Source: Photobacterium sp. CCB-ST2H9 (GTDB lineage: Bacteria; Pseudomonadota; Gammaproteobacteria; Enterobacterales; Vibrionaceae). Taken from it: a stretch of DNA of 64,000 bases. Positions within the stretch are counted from its first letter, which is position 1; the number at the start of each line of letters is the position of its first letter. A program made the position numbers and the translations under genes. The notes beneath the pieces were generated by a model that saw nothing but the letters and a program-made list of their open reading frames with translations, ran no database searches and was not told the DNA's origin. The DNA is taken from the NCBI RefSeq assembly GCF_023151555.2, contig NZ_CP100426.1:1116001-1180000 (forward strand), read 5' to 3'. This document shows, one piece after another, positions 1-7,896 of this stretch.

Positions 1-1254
1 TAACTCCATAGAGGTATTCATCACTCCTCCGGCCAGACCGGCTTGTTGCTGGGGAACATGCATTGTCGACAGAACAGCAGAACCAGCGAACATCATTGAG
101 GTGCCGATTGTCAGTGTCACAATGCCAGGCAACAGTCCTGAGGTATACATAACCTGCAGATGAATTCCTGAAAGCAGCGTCAAGCCGGCGGCACCAATCA
201 AAAGCCCGCAGATAGTGACTTTCAATGGCCCCAAGCGGCTCACAATATTACTGGCTGCTCGATTCATCAGCAGCAGCGTGAGGGTATAGGGGACAAAAGC
301 ACCAGCAGTTTCGAGCGGAGTCCAGTTTTGCTGTATCTGAAGAAACAGAGACAACAAGAAAGTAACCAGTCCCATACTGGCCGAAGCCAGAAGAATACCG
401 ATCAACCCGACAATGCGGTAAGGTTCACGAACAAAACCCGGCGGCAGAAGAGGCGCTTTGACACGTCGTTCCACCAAAAAAAACAAACTGATCAGGCAGA
501 CACCAGAGATCAGCGGCCCGAGGACCATCGCTGAAGACCATCCAAACTCTCCACTGGCGATCAACCCATAACTTCCAAGTGCAATACCCAGGGTTGCAAG
601 CAGAGCACCGATGAGATCAAGCCCGGATTCCTGAGGAAGAGATTGCGCGTTATCCTTCGGCAAGAGCCACGCAACGGCTGCCAGGCCAATGAGAGCAACC
701 AGCACAGGTGCGACAAACATCCATCGCCATGAAACCCATGTCGTCACCACGCCAGATGCAAGAAAACCTACACCTCCCCCAAGAACGGATACGCCCCCCC
801 AGGTTGCCATGGCACGCATGAAATCACCTGGCAGAGGAAACAAAGTCCGTAAAACAGCCACAGCTGCCGGTGCTGTCATCGCTGCACCGGCACCCTGCAG
901 AAACCGCATGACAACCATCATGGAAAAATTCGAAGAGAAAGCTGCACCAGCAGACGCCAGGCCGAAGATACAAAGTCCGATGGTCAGAAGTTTTCTGCCG
1001 CCAAACCTGTCTGTTAATCGTCCGCCGAATAACAGCAGTCCGCTGAACGATAAACCATATGCGGTGCTGACCAACAGCAAATCAGCTGCGTTCAGCCCAA
1101 ACTCCACACCAATATCCGGTAAAGGAATTCCTATCATGACAATGGTAAAAATCAGTGTTGCCTGCACCACAGCGAGCAAGGTAAAGGCAAGCTTGAACTG
1201 TGGTTTTACTTCAGCAGATGTTGTCTGCACTTTCTGTTCCCCCATTTCGGTCAT
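1..1254 (-). CDS. MFS multidrug exporter, DHA2/EmrB-QacA type (3' end outside window)
   Basis: The minus-strand reading frame is open from an ATG at 1254 to the window edge (418 codons) with no stop, so the C-terminus is missing. The translation is hydrophobic throughout. It has the MFS loop 2-3 signature (FGGRLTDRFGGRK) and the proline/glycine-rich helix-5 stretch VLGGGVGFLASGVVTTWVSWRW typical of drug:proton antiporters (read in parts). AAGGA lies seven bases before the start. Its upstream neighbour on the same strand is an ArsR-type regulator, and one copy of a shared palindrome lies just before this gene, so it is probably that regulator's target. Substrate is unknown. Confidence 0.85.
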   Translation of the reverse strand, partial: MTEMGEQKVQTTSAEVKPQFKLAFTLLAVVQATLIFTIVMIGIPLPDIGVEFGLNAADLLLVSTAYGLSFSGLLLFGGRLTDRFGGRKLLTIGLCIFGLASAGAAFSSNFSMMVVMRFLQGAGAAMTAPAAVAVLRTLFPLPGDFMRAMATWGGVSVLGGGVGFLASGVVTTWVSWRWMFVAPVLVALIGLAAVAWLLPKDNAQSLPQESGLDLIGALLATLGIALGSYGLIASGEFGWSSAMVLGPLISGVCLISLFFLVERRVKAPLLPPGFVREPYRIVGLIGILLASASMGLVTFLLSLFLQIQQNWTPLETAGAFVPYTLTLLLMNRAASNIVSRLGPLKVTICGLLIGAAGLTLLSGIHLQVMYTSGLLPGIVTLTIGTSMMFAGSAVLSTMHVPQQQAGLAGGVMNTSMEL

Positions 1255-1308
1255 GACAGGATCCTTAAGATAAAAAGCCAACTGACATTGTTATATTTTA
1301 AAATTATT

Positions 1309-1328
1309 ATTCAATTGAATCATTGAAT
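1309..1328. promoter_or_regulatory. Palindromic operator candidate, copy 1, upstream of the MFS gene
   Basis: The sequence reads ATTCAAT, six bases, ATTGAAT, an inverted repeat with seven-base arms. It matches the copy at 2151-2170 in 17 of 20 positions. It sits 55 bases upstream of the MFS start and downstream of the arsR stop. The pairing of two near-identical palindromes around one ArsR gene suggests the binding site of that protein; this is inference. Confidence 0.6.
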
Positions 1329-1467
1329 GTTGGATAGCATAGGTGAGTAATCTCATATCTGTCAACATGAAAATGATTCAAAAAATGGGGAGATACAAAC
1401 TGGATGAAATATCTTGAGAACTTCCCCCTGCAACGACTCAGAGCTGATGGCTGAGTGAAAAATCAAT

Positions 1468-2130
1468 TCACGCTCTGTCAACCGGATATCCCGCGGCTTT
1501 CCATTCCGGAACCCCTTCATTGAAGCGCCTGGCTGACAAACCTTTTTCTCTGAGCGCGGCGACAGCCTTGACAGACAGGGAACAGTAAGGCCCACGGCAA
1601 TAAGCAACGATATCCTGCTCTTCCGGCAACTCAGACAAGCGCTTTTCCAGCTCCGGCAGCGGAATATTAACAGCGCCCGGCAGATGACCCTGAGCAAATT
1701 CCTCTTCAGGACGGACATCCAGCAAAGTCACACTGTTTTCATGCATCCTGCTTAAGAGCTCTTCACGCGATATTGCTTCCGCATCTTTCTGATCATTTAA
1801 GGTGCTCACCACCAGCTTTTTGATTTCAGAGTGATTGAACTCTGCGAATTGTCGCAATGCAATCAATAACTCCACGATGGGGGCATCCCCCAGACGATAG
1901 AAAACGTGTTTTCCTTCCCGTCGTGTTTGCACATACCCGTTCCGCTTGAGTTGTTGCAGATGCTGAGAAGCATTGGCTACCGTCAGTTCAGCAAGCTCCG
2001 CCAGCTTTTCTACCGGTTTCTCCCCCTGAGCAATATGCTCCAGCAAAATCAGCCGGTGTGCATTCCCCAGGGGCCGAGCAAGATCTGCCAACTCCGCGTA
2101 AATATGATATTGATTGTTTATCATTGACAT
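1468..2130 (-). CDS. ArsR-family repressor fused to a rhodanese domain
   Basis: 220 residues. Residues about 10-95 form a winged helix: LGNAHRLILLEHIAQGE, then the recognition region TVANASQHLQQLKRNGYV and the wing REGKHVFYRL. Residues about 120-218 are a rhodanese domain with LLDVRPEEEFAQGHLPGAVNIP and an active loop CRGPYC, so the persulfide-forming cysteine is present. ArsR-rhodanese fusions are known in bacteria and are usually thought to sense thiol, sulfane-sulfur or oxidant signals; the inducer here is not shown by the sequence. The gene is followed by the MFS exporter and is divergent from a DUF2938 membrane protein. The same palindrome lies before the MFS gene and before arsR, which suggests autoregulation plus control of both neighbours. 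Confidence 0.9.
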   Translation of the reverse strand: MSMINNQYHIYAELADLARPLGNAHRLILLEHIAQGEKPVEKLAELAELTVANASQHLQQLKRNGYVQTRREGKHVFYRLGDAPIVELLIALRQFAEFNHSEIKKLVVSTLNDQKDAEAISREELLSRMHENSVTLLDVRPEEEFAQGHLPGAVNIPLPELEKRLSELPEEQDIVAYCRGPYCSLSVKAVAALREKGLSARRFNEGVPEWKAAGYPVDRA

Positions 2131-2150
2131 AAAAATAGTTCTGCCTCATC

Positions 2151-2170
2151 ATTCAATCGATTTATTGAAT
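2151..2170. promoter_or_regulatory. Palindromic operator candidate, copy 2, arsR/DUF2938 divergent region
   Basis: The sequence is ATTCAAT, six bases, ATTGAAT. It is 21 bases upstream of the arsR start and about 105 bases upstream of the divergent DUF2938 gene. See copy 1 at 1309-1328; the arms are identical in the two copies. Confidence 0.6.
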
Positions 2171-2274
2171 TATATATCTTTATCAGTGAATTGGTATGGT
2201 ACGTGCCTCATTTGCTGACATTTTTATAGTTATACCAAACACATACCAGCCTGAGAGTAAAAAGGAGAAACTGT

Positions 2275-2760
2275 ATGGAACCAGGCTTCATCATTCACGC
2301 TGTTTTACTGGGAATCGGCGCCACCCTGGTCATGGACTTGTGGGCCTTATTCCTGAAAGTCTGCTTTAACATTCCATCTCTGAATTACACCATGGTCGGT
2401 CGCTGGATCGGACATTTACCCAAAGGACAATTCACCCATCCAAATATCGGAAAAGCTGCGCCTGTTACTGGTGAAGCCGTCATTGGCTGGACAGCCCACT
2501 ATCTGATTGGGATTGCCTTTGCGTTTGTATTGCTGTGGGGATGGGGACTGGAATGGACAGCTTCGCCAACCCTGTTACCTGCACTAATTGTTGGTATCGT
2601 GACCGTGGCAGCGCCGTTTTTCATCTTACAGCCAGGCATGGGAGCCGGCGTGGCCGCGTCAAAAACACCCCAACCGAATACCGCCAGATTCCGAAGCCTG
2701 CTGGCTCATACCTCCTATGGCGTCGGACTTTATCTGACCGCATTGGTGCTTCCCCTTTAA
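2275..2760 (+). CDS. DUF2938 family integral membrane protein
   Basis: 161 residues with four likely membrane segments (about 7-28, 80-102, 105-127 and 140-160). The N-terminal GIGATLVMDLWALFLK and the conserved stretch around MVGRWIGHLPKGQF match what I know of DUF2938. AAGGAG stands ahead of the ATG. No biochemical role is established for the family. The gene is divergent from the ArsR-rhodanese repressor and shares its palindrome-containing intergenic region, so it is likely co-regulated with it. A hairpin terminator follows at 2791. Confidence 0.8.
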   Translation: MEPGFIIHAVLLGIGATLVMDLWALFLKVCFNIPSLNYTMVGRWIGHLPKGQFTHPNIGKAAPVTGEAVIGWTAHYLIGIAFAFVLLWGWGLEWTASPTLLPALIVGIVTVAAPFFILQPGMGAGVAASKTPQPNTARFRSLLAHTSYGVGLYLTALVLPL

Positions 2761-2790
2761 GCAGTGTTCTGTTTATCCCCCTTGAAGCAC

Positions 2791-2818
2791 AAAGCCCCTG
2801 ACCAACGTCAGGGGCTTT
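2791..2818. terminator. Intrinsic terminator between convergent genes
   Basis: A perfect 12-bp stem (AAAGCCCCTGAC with its complement) and a CAAC loop, followed by a short T-rich stretch on the plus strand. It lies between the DUF2938 gene and the convergent alkyl sulfatase and could serve both. Confidence 0.8.
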
Positions 2819-2846
2819 ACTTTATTGGAGCGCTTTTGGCGTCCCT

Positions 2847-4829
2847 TTAAGGTGTGACAATACCAAAGTCACTTCTGAAGGTATCGAAGATTGCCATGAA
2901 ATCCGCAAATTTCTGACCATCATTCACTTTCAGCTTTCCGGCTTTTATTTGTGATTCCAGTGATGCTTTGCGTGTCAGTAAATCCACCATGTCAGATTTT
3001 TCGATAACCAATGTAATATCCGGGTTTTCCAGCTGGCGATCCTGATACGTTTTCAACACAGCGTTTGATAACAGCATTGAATACTCCCCTGACCTTGAAT
3101 CCGTGTCGCCTGTCACTTTCAGGTTTATCGTGAAGGTTTTACCTGCCGCCTTTTCCGGATTCACCCGCACGGTCATTGCTTCCAGCACAGAGCTTACAGG
3201 CATGTTTTTCGCAATTGCTGTCGTATCCGGCGTTGGTGCAGACTTGAAACCTTCACGCAATTCCTTCGCACCAATCAGATAATAATTGCGCCAGGGTCCT
3301 GACTCAGCCTGATAACCCAATTGTTCCATCGCATCTGCTTCCAGGTAACGCGCTTCTTTATGGGTTGGATCGGCAAACACCACATGATTCAACAGCGTAA
3401 CTGCCCATCGATATTCACCGTTTTCGACAGCTTTCTTCGCGATTTCAATTACCTGTCCGGCACCTCCCATTGCCTCAACATACTTCGCCCCCGCATCCTC
3501 TGGCGGCAGCGGATTCAGGTTCGCCGGGTTACCATCCCACCATGCTCCAAAGTAAAAGTCGTACGTCGCTCGTGCGTTGTGCGATACCGATCCGTAATAG
3601 CCACGGTTAAACCACGCTTTATCCAGAGATTCCGGCAATTGAATTTTTGATGAAATTTCATTGGGGGTATAACCCATATTTGCAAGCCGCAGCGTCTGAT
3701 CATGGACGTATTTGTACATATCCCGGGTTTTCTCAAGCTGATCTTTAATTTTCGCCTGCCCCCAGGTCGGCCAGTGGTGTGAAGCAATCATGGTATCGGC
3801 TTTATCGCCATACAGGTGAATGGTCTCATCCACATATGCAGCCCATTTACTGGCGTCACGGGTTTGCGCCCCCCGTAATGTAGAAATATTGTGGATGGTA
3901 TGCGTCATCACCTCAGATGCCAGCAAGGTTTTATACTTCGGCATATAAGCCATAAATTCTGCCGGGGCTTCAGACCCGTTCGCCATCTGGAAATCAAACT
4001 CAATACCGTCAATCCGGTGTTTTTCACCGGTCTTATGAATCATTAAAGTGGGTTCTACAATTCCCGGTATACCTGTCGACGTTGTCTTCCCCAAACCGGC
4101 ATCCACCAAGCCTCTTGGTCCGCGTTCAGCCAGGTTTCCATACATGAAACTTGCACGCCGCGACATCAGATTTCCGGCCAGAACATTCTCTGAAATGGCA
4201 TGTTCAAAGAAACCTTCCGGGGCAACCACTTCAACCTGCCCATTCTGATACGCGTCTTTCGTCGTCACGCCCCAGATACCACCGAAGTGGTCAATGTGAG
4301 AGTGTGTGAACACGACTGCAGTCACGGGCAGGTTCTCGACGTATTGATTCAACAGCGCCAGGCCAGCCCGTGCAGTTTCCTCAGAAATTAATGGGTCGAC
4401 CACAATCCAGCCTTTTTCACCCCGGATGAAAGACATGACCGACAAGTCAAATCCCCGGATCTGATAAATACCTTCCGTGACCTGAAACAACCCAGCTTTA
4501 TTGTTCAGTTGGGCCATGCGGAGCAACGAGGGATTAATGGTATCCATCTGTTGCTTCGAGTTCACAAACTGAAAAGCATCAAAATCCCAGACAACTTGAC
4601 CATCTTTGTCCTGAATCGTTTGATAGGGCCAGGTTGCAATGAAGCCTCTGCTGGCAGAATTGAAGTCCTCACGGTCTTCAAAATTCAGGTATTGACGCAA
4701 TGCATCATTTTTTTCAATGGTAAAAGCACTGGCAGGTTTACTTTCGGGAGTGATTTCCATGGACGCGAATACAGATTGTGACACCAGCGCAATGGATAAA
4801 AATACGACAGACTTCCTGAACTTCATCAA
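2847..4829 (-). CDS. Secreted alkyl sulfatase, SdsA1/YjcS type (metallo-beta-lactamase fold)
   Basis: 660 residues, the usual length for class III (zinc) linear alkyl sulfatases, which hydrolyse primary alkyl sulfates such as dodecyl sulfate. Residues 1-22 are a Sec signal peptide ending SVFA, so the enzyme is exported. The zinc motif THSHIDHFGG is at 175-184. Further metal-ligand regions are likely around NGSEAPAE and ASHHWPTWG. The middle part is the alkylsulfatase dimerisation region, and the last 130 residues resemble an SCP2-like substrate-binding domain. A LysR gene diverges from it at 4991 and is its probable regulator. The start is the ATG of a double ATG-ATG at the signal peptide. 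Confidence 0.9.
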   Translation of the reverse strand: MMKFRKSVVFLSIALVSQSVFASMEITPESKPASAFTIEKNDALRQYLNFEDREDFNSASRGFIATWPYQTIQDKDGQVVWDFDAFQFVNSKQQMDTINPSLLRMAQLNNKAGLFQVTEGIYQIRGFDLSVMSFIRGEKGWIVVDPLISEETARAGLALLNQYVENLPVTAVVFTHSHIDHFGGIWGVTTKDAYQNGQVEVVAPEGFFEHAISENVLAGNLMSRRASFMYGNLAERGPRGLVDAGLGKTTSTGIPGIVEPTLMIHKTGEKHRIDGIEFDFQMANGSEAPAEFMAYMPKYKTLLASEVMTHTIHNISTLRGAQTRDASKWAAYVDETIHLYGDKADTMIASHHWPTWGQAKIKDQLEKTRDMYKYVHDQTLRLANMGYTPNEISSKIQLPESLDKAWFNRGYYGSVSHNARATYDFYFGAWWDGNPANLNPLPPEDAGAKYVEAMGGAGQVIEIAKKAVENGEYRWAVTLLNHVVFADPTHKEARYLEADAMEQLGYQAESGPWRNYYLIGAKELREGFKSAPTPDTTAIAKNMPVSSVLEAMTVRVNPEKAAGKTFTINLKVTGDTDSRSGEYSMLLSNAVLKTYQDRQLENPDITLVIEKSDMVDLLTRKASLESQIKAGKLKVNDGQKFADFMAIFDTFRSDFGIVTP

Positions 4830-4990
4830 TTAAACCTCTTCTTTCAACAGCCCAAACATTCATTAGTTCTATTTTTTCAGCCGCAGCATTTTTTGACCGA
4901 ATATAAAATTCAAAAACAGTGAATCAACGTCAGAGATACCGCAGACAAGTTGACGCTCTTTGACAGTGTGTTTAGTCTATCGTCTTCGCA

Positions 4991-5926
4991 ATGAACCGTC
5001 GGAAAGGTGCTGTTGAAAGAATGGAAAGTGGTGTCGATTTAAATTTACTGCGCACTTTAGTGATCGTCTGCGAATCGAAGAACCTCAAACTCGCCGCGGT
5101 GAGACTGGGCGTGACTGAAAGCGCTGTCAGTAAGCAGCTGTCACGTCTGAGTGAACAATTGAACGAAGTGTTGTTCGAGCGAACACCAAATGGTCTTGAA
5201 CCCACCGCTTACACACGATTGCTGTTACCTGACATTCAATCTGCACTCAAAAGTATTCAGACTGCACTGAACAAAAAGACGTTTGACCCCAGACAATTCC
5301 AAGGCACGCTGACAATCGCTTTGCCATTAATCACGCTCGATAAATTTGGCAAACAACTCTTTCAAACCCTCAAGCAGGCTTTACCGCAAAGTAAAATTAT
5401 TCTTTCTACCTGGAATTCGACAACCCTCTCATCCATCATCAATGGTGAAATAATAATGGGCGTTCACTTTTGGAATTCAGATATTCCGGGCGAAATTCAT
5501 CTCAGAAATATCACAGATGATGAGTTTGTGGTTGCCATTGCGAAAAGTCATGCCGCATCGGATTTTAATGAAGTGAAAACCTGGCCATTTATTATGTTAC
5601 GCAGCAGCGGCTGGAATGATCACCATTCTCCCTATTACGAAAAATTCGTCAATTTAGGCACTACCTTTAATTTTGAATACCAACTTGATAGCCCGCAACT
5701 TGCATATCAATTTATGAGCAAAGAAAAAGTGGCCATGCTGATGACGCTGAAGAATATGCCTGATGACCTGAAGCGCATTCCGACACCGGACGCATCCCGG
5801 TTGCAGGTCAAATTATCGAGTTACACCACACTGGCCAATCGCTCCAATCCGTTAAACCTTTTCCTCCATAAAAAATTAGTTGAAGTGTTTTCATCCAAAT
5901 CAAAAGGCCCGGCATCACATCGATAA
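4991..5926 (+). CDS. LysR-family transcriptional regulator, divergent from the alkyl sulfatase
   Basis: 311 residues from the first ATG. An internal ATG at 5021 (MESGVDLN) gives a more typical LysR N-terminus, and neither start has a clear Shine-Dalgarno sequence. The helix-turn-helix spans LNLLRTLVIVCESKNLKLAAVRLGVTESAVSKQLSRLSEQL (read in parts), followed by a periplasmic-binding-like effector domain. The divergent arrangement with the alkyl sulfatase makes it the likely activator of that gene. The effector is unknown; an alkyl sulfate or derived alcohol would fit. The 3' end overlaps the terminator of the convergent chemoreceptor operon. Confidence 0.88.
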   Translation: MNRRKGAVERMESGVDLNLLRTLVIVCESKNLKLAAVRLGVTESAVSKQLSRLSEQLNEVLFERTPNGLEPTAYTRLLLPDIQSALKSIQTALNKKTFDPRQFQGTLTIALPLITLDKFGKQLFQTLKQALPQSKIILSTWNSTTLSSIINGEIIMGVHFWNSDIPGEIHLRNITDDEFVVAIAKSHAASDFNEVKTWPFIMLRSSGWNDHHSPYYEKFVNLGTTFNFEYQLDSPQLAYQFMSKEKVAMLMTLKNMPDDLKRIPTPDASRLQVKLSSYTTLANRSNPLNLFLHKKLVEVFSSKSKGPASHR

Positions 5927-5933
5927 GCCGGGC
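5903..5933 (-). terminator. Terminator of the chemoreceptor operon, overlapping the convergent LysR stop
   Basis: The arms GCCCGGC (5907-5913) and GCCGGGC (5927-5933) form a GC-rich stem with a 13-base loop. On the minus strand the stem is followed by CTTTTGATTT. It lies 28 bases after the chemoreceptor stop and covers the stop codon of the LysR gene. Confidence 0.65.
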
Positions 5934-5960
5934 GCTGCGTATTCGCTGAAACAGCTAGTG

Positions 5961-7598
5961 TTAAGCCAGTTTAAACCGGTGAATCATCTTCATCAGATCC
6001 GATGAAACATGGATCAGTTCATCGCTGGCCTGTGCCATCTGATTCGACTCTGATGCGACCGACAGCGACATATCTTTCAGACTGACAACATTGCTGTTGA
6101 TGTCGTTCAGTGTCAGCGTCTGCTGCTCGGTTGCCGTTGCGATATGCTGATTCATGGCCTGAATGGTCTGCACTTCACCATTAATCACATTCAGCGCCTC
6201 ACCGGCATCCTCAGAGATTTTGGAAGCATTTTTTGCTTTTTCCGTCCCTGTTTCCATCACTTTCACGGCATTTCCAGCACCAAGCTGTAACTGCTCGACA
6301 ATCTTCTGAATTTCCAGCGTCGATTCCTGTGTCCGTTGCGACAATGTCCGCACTTCATCGGCCACCACTGCAAAGCCACGCCCGGCTTCACCGGCCCGGG
6401 CAGCTTCAATCGCTGCGTTCAGTGCCAGTAGGTTGGTCTGTTCGGCAATGCCCCGGATCACTTCCAGTACGGTATCCACATTCCGGCTGTCTGCTGCCAG
6501 CTGTTCAACCACCTGACTGGCCTGATCAATATTCTCAGCCAGCGCGTTGGCTTCCTCGACATTCTTATCGACAATCAGTTTTCCGCTTTTGGTCCCTTTC
6601 GCAGCAGACAAACTGGCATCATTGGCTTCAACTGTACGGCGGCTGACTTCTTCAACAGTCGCCAGCATCTCCGTCATGGCCGCTGCCAACTGCTCCACAT
6701 CATTTTGCTGCTGGTTCAGATTGCTGTCCACGGTGTGAATCGATGAGGACACCTGATTCGCAGCCGCTGCAACCTGAGAACCGGCCGTATTGATCTGCAG
6801 CATGATCCCCTGTACCGAAGCCACAAACTGATTAAAGTACCGGGATAAAACGGACAGCTCATCAGCACCTTGCTCATTCAGACGCTGGGTCAGATCGCCT
6901 TCCCCCCGGGAGAGCGCCTGCATCGCGGCAACGGTCTGCTTCAACGGCGAAGTGATAGAACGGATAATCAATGCAATCAGCGCAGACAGTACCAGCAACA
7001 TCCCGCCGGCATTCATCATTGACATCATTTCAGCCTGGCGGATATCTTCCTGCAACGCGACCATATTCATCCCGCTGCCCACCAGCCATTGCCAGGGCAC
7101 AAATTGCACCGCGTAGCTCGTTTTAGGCTCCAGAACCGTTTTATCCCTGGCGGAAGGCCACTCATAATCAACGAAACCACCGCCCTGCTTCGCTTTCTCA
7201 TAGAGTTGCTGCACAAAATACACCCCGGCACCATCTTTCAGGTTCAGCGTATTTTTACCAATGAGCGCCTGCACGCCACTGACGAGCTGCACCCCTTGGT
7301 TATCCCCCACAAACACATAGTTTCCGTGATCAAAACGCATGGCTGCAACGGCCTGAAGTGCGGCTTGCTTCGCCTCCGCTTCAGTCATTTCGCCCGAAAC
7401 ACTCAGGCTGTGGTAATGACTGATCACCCCCATCGCACTATCCACCAGATTCGCGACGCCATGCTCATAATTTCCTCGCATGAACTCACGCGTCTTGCTG
7501 GCATTCACCAGCGTATTGACCAGCAAACCAAGCGCAAACAGCACCAGCAGCACCCAAATTCGTGCTGCAATGCTGAAACCAGACAACCAGGTTCTCAT
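5961..7598 (-). CDS. Methyl-accepting chemotaxis protein with single Cache sensor
   Basis: 545 residues. A membrane segment at about 10-30 is followed by a periplasmic single-Cache (sCache_2-like) domain at about 35-190, with [14 protein letters not shown] and [12 protein letters not shown] second membrane segment at about 193-213 ([18 protein letters not shown]) leads into HAMP and a long signalling coiled coil. The conserved kinase-control hairpin is [19 protein letters not shown] followed by [13 protein letters not shown]. No C-terminal CheB/CheR pentapeptide is seen. AAGGAG precedes the ATG. It is the last gene of an operon with a beta-propeller protein and an 84-residue protein. sCache_2 domains often bind small carboxylates; the ligand here is unknown. 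Confidence 0.93.
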   Translation of the reverse strand: MRTWLSGFSIAARIWVLLVLFALGLLVNTLVNASKTREFMRGNYEHGVANLVDSAMGVISHYHSLSVSGEMTEAEAKQAALQAVAAMRFDHGNYVFVGDNQGVQLVSGVQALIGKNTLNLKDGAGVYFVQQLYEKAKQGGGFVDYEWPSARDKTVLEPKTSYAVQFVPWQWLVGSGMNMVALQEDIRQAEMMSMMNAGGMLLVLSALIALIIRSITSPLKQTVAAMQALSRGEGDLTQRLNEQGADELSVLSRYFNQFVASVQGIMLQINTAGSQVAAAANQVSSSIHTVDSNLNQQQNDVEQLAAAMTEMLATVEEVSRRTVEANDASLSAAKGTKSGKLIVDKNVEEANALAENIDQASQVVEQLAADSRNVDTVLEVIRGIAEQTNLLALNAAIEAARAGEAGRGFAVVADEVRTLSQRTQESTLEIQKIVEQLQLGAGNAVKVMETGTEKAKNASKISEDAGEALNVINGEVQTIQAMNQHIATATEQQTLTLNDINSNVVSLKDMSLSVASESNQMAQASDELIHVSSDLMKMIHRFKLA

Positions 7599-7641
7599 TC
7601 TGTTTCTCCTTAGGTTTCGTGATCCATAGCTATCGTGAACC

Positions 7642-7896
7642 TTAGCTTTCGTGAGGTGTATTCAACCTGCGAGCCTTGAGGCATAAATGGTGCTGCTGAT
7701 GCAGATCGCGTAATTTCGCCTGACTTTGCTTCAAATCCTCCCCCTGATTCGCAACAAAATGGTTCACAGCATCTTCAAGCGAAGCCAGTAATTCGTGAGA
7801 CTGAGCAACATGCTTTTCCTGCTGTTCCGGAGTTTCGCGGCCACTGGCATGTTTGATTCGCTTGTTCTGGGCTAACTGAAAGACGTTTTCCATCAT
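7642..7896 (-). CDS. Small hydrophilic helical protein in the propeller-chemoreceptor operon
   Basis: 84 residues, charged and Gln-rich, with no signal peptide or membrane segment; it is probably alpha-helical (for example [21 protein letters not shown]). The ATG overlaps the TGA of the upstream beta-propeller gene by four bases, which suggests translational coupling. The chemoreceptor follows after 43 bases. I do not recognise a family. Its position suggests a partner of the propeller protein or of the receptor, but that is inference. Confidence 0.65.
   Translation of the reverse strand: MMENVFQLAQNKRIKHASGRETPEQQEKHVAQSHELLASLEDAVNHFVANQGEDLKQSQAKLRDLHQQHHLCLKARRLNTPHES

Noticed and set aside
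689..1273. Long plus-strand frame opposite the MFS gene
   Set aside because: It is the antisense of a clear membrane transporter and has low-complexity, Pro/Thr-rich content typical of shadow frames.
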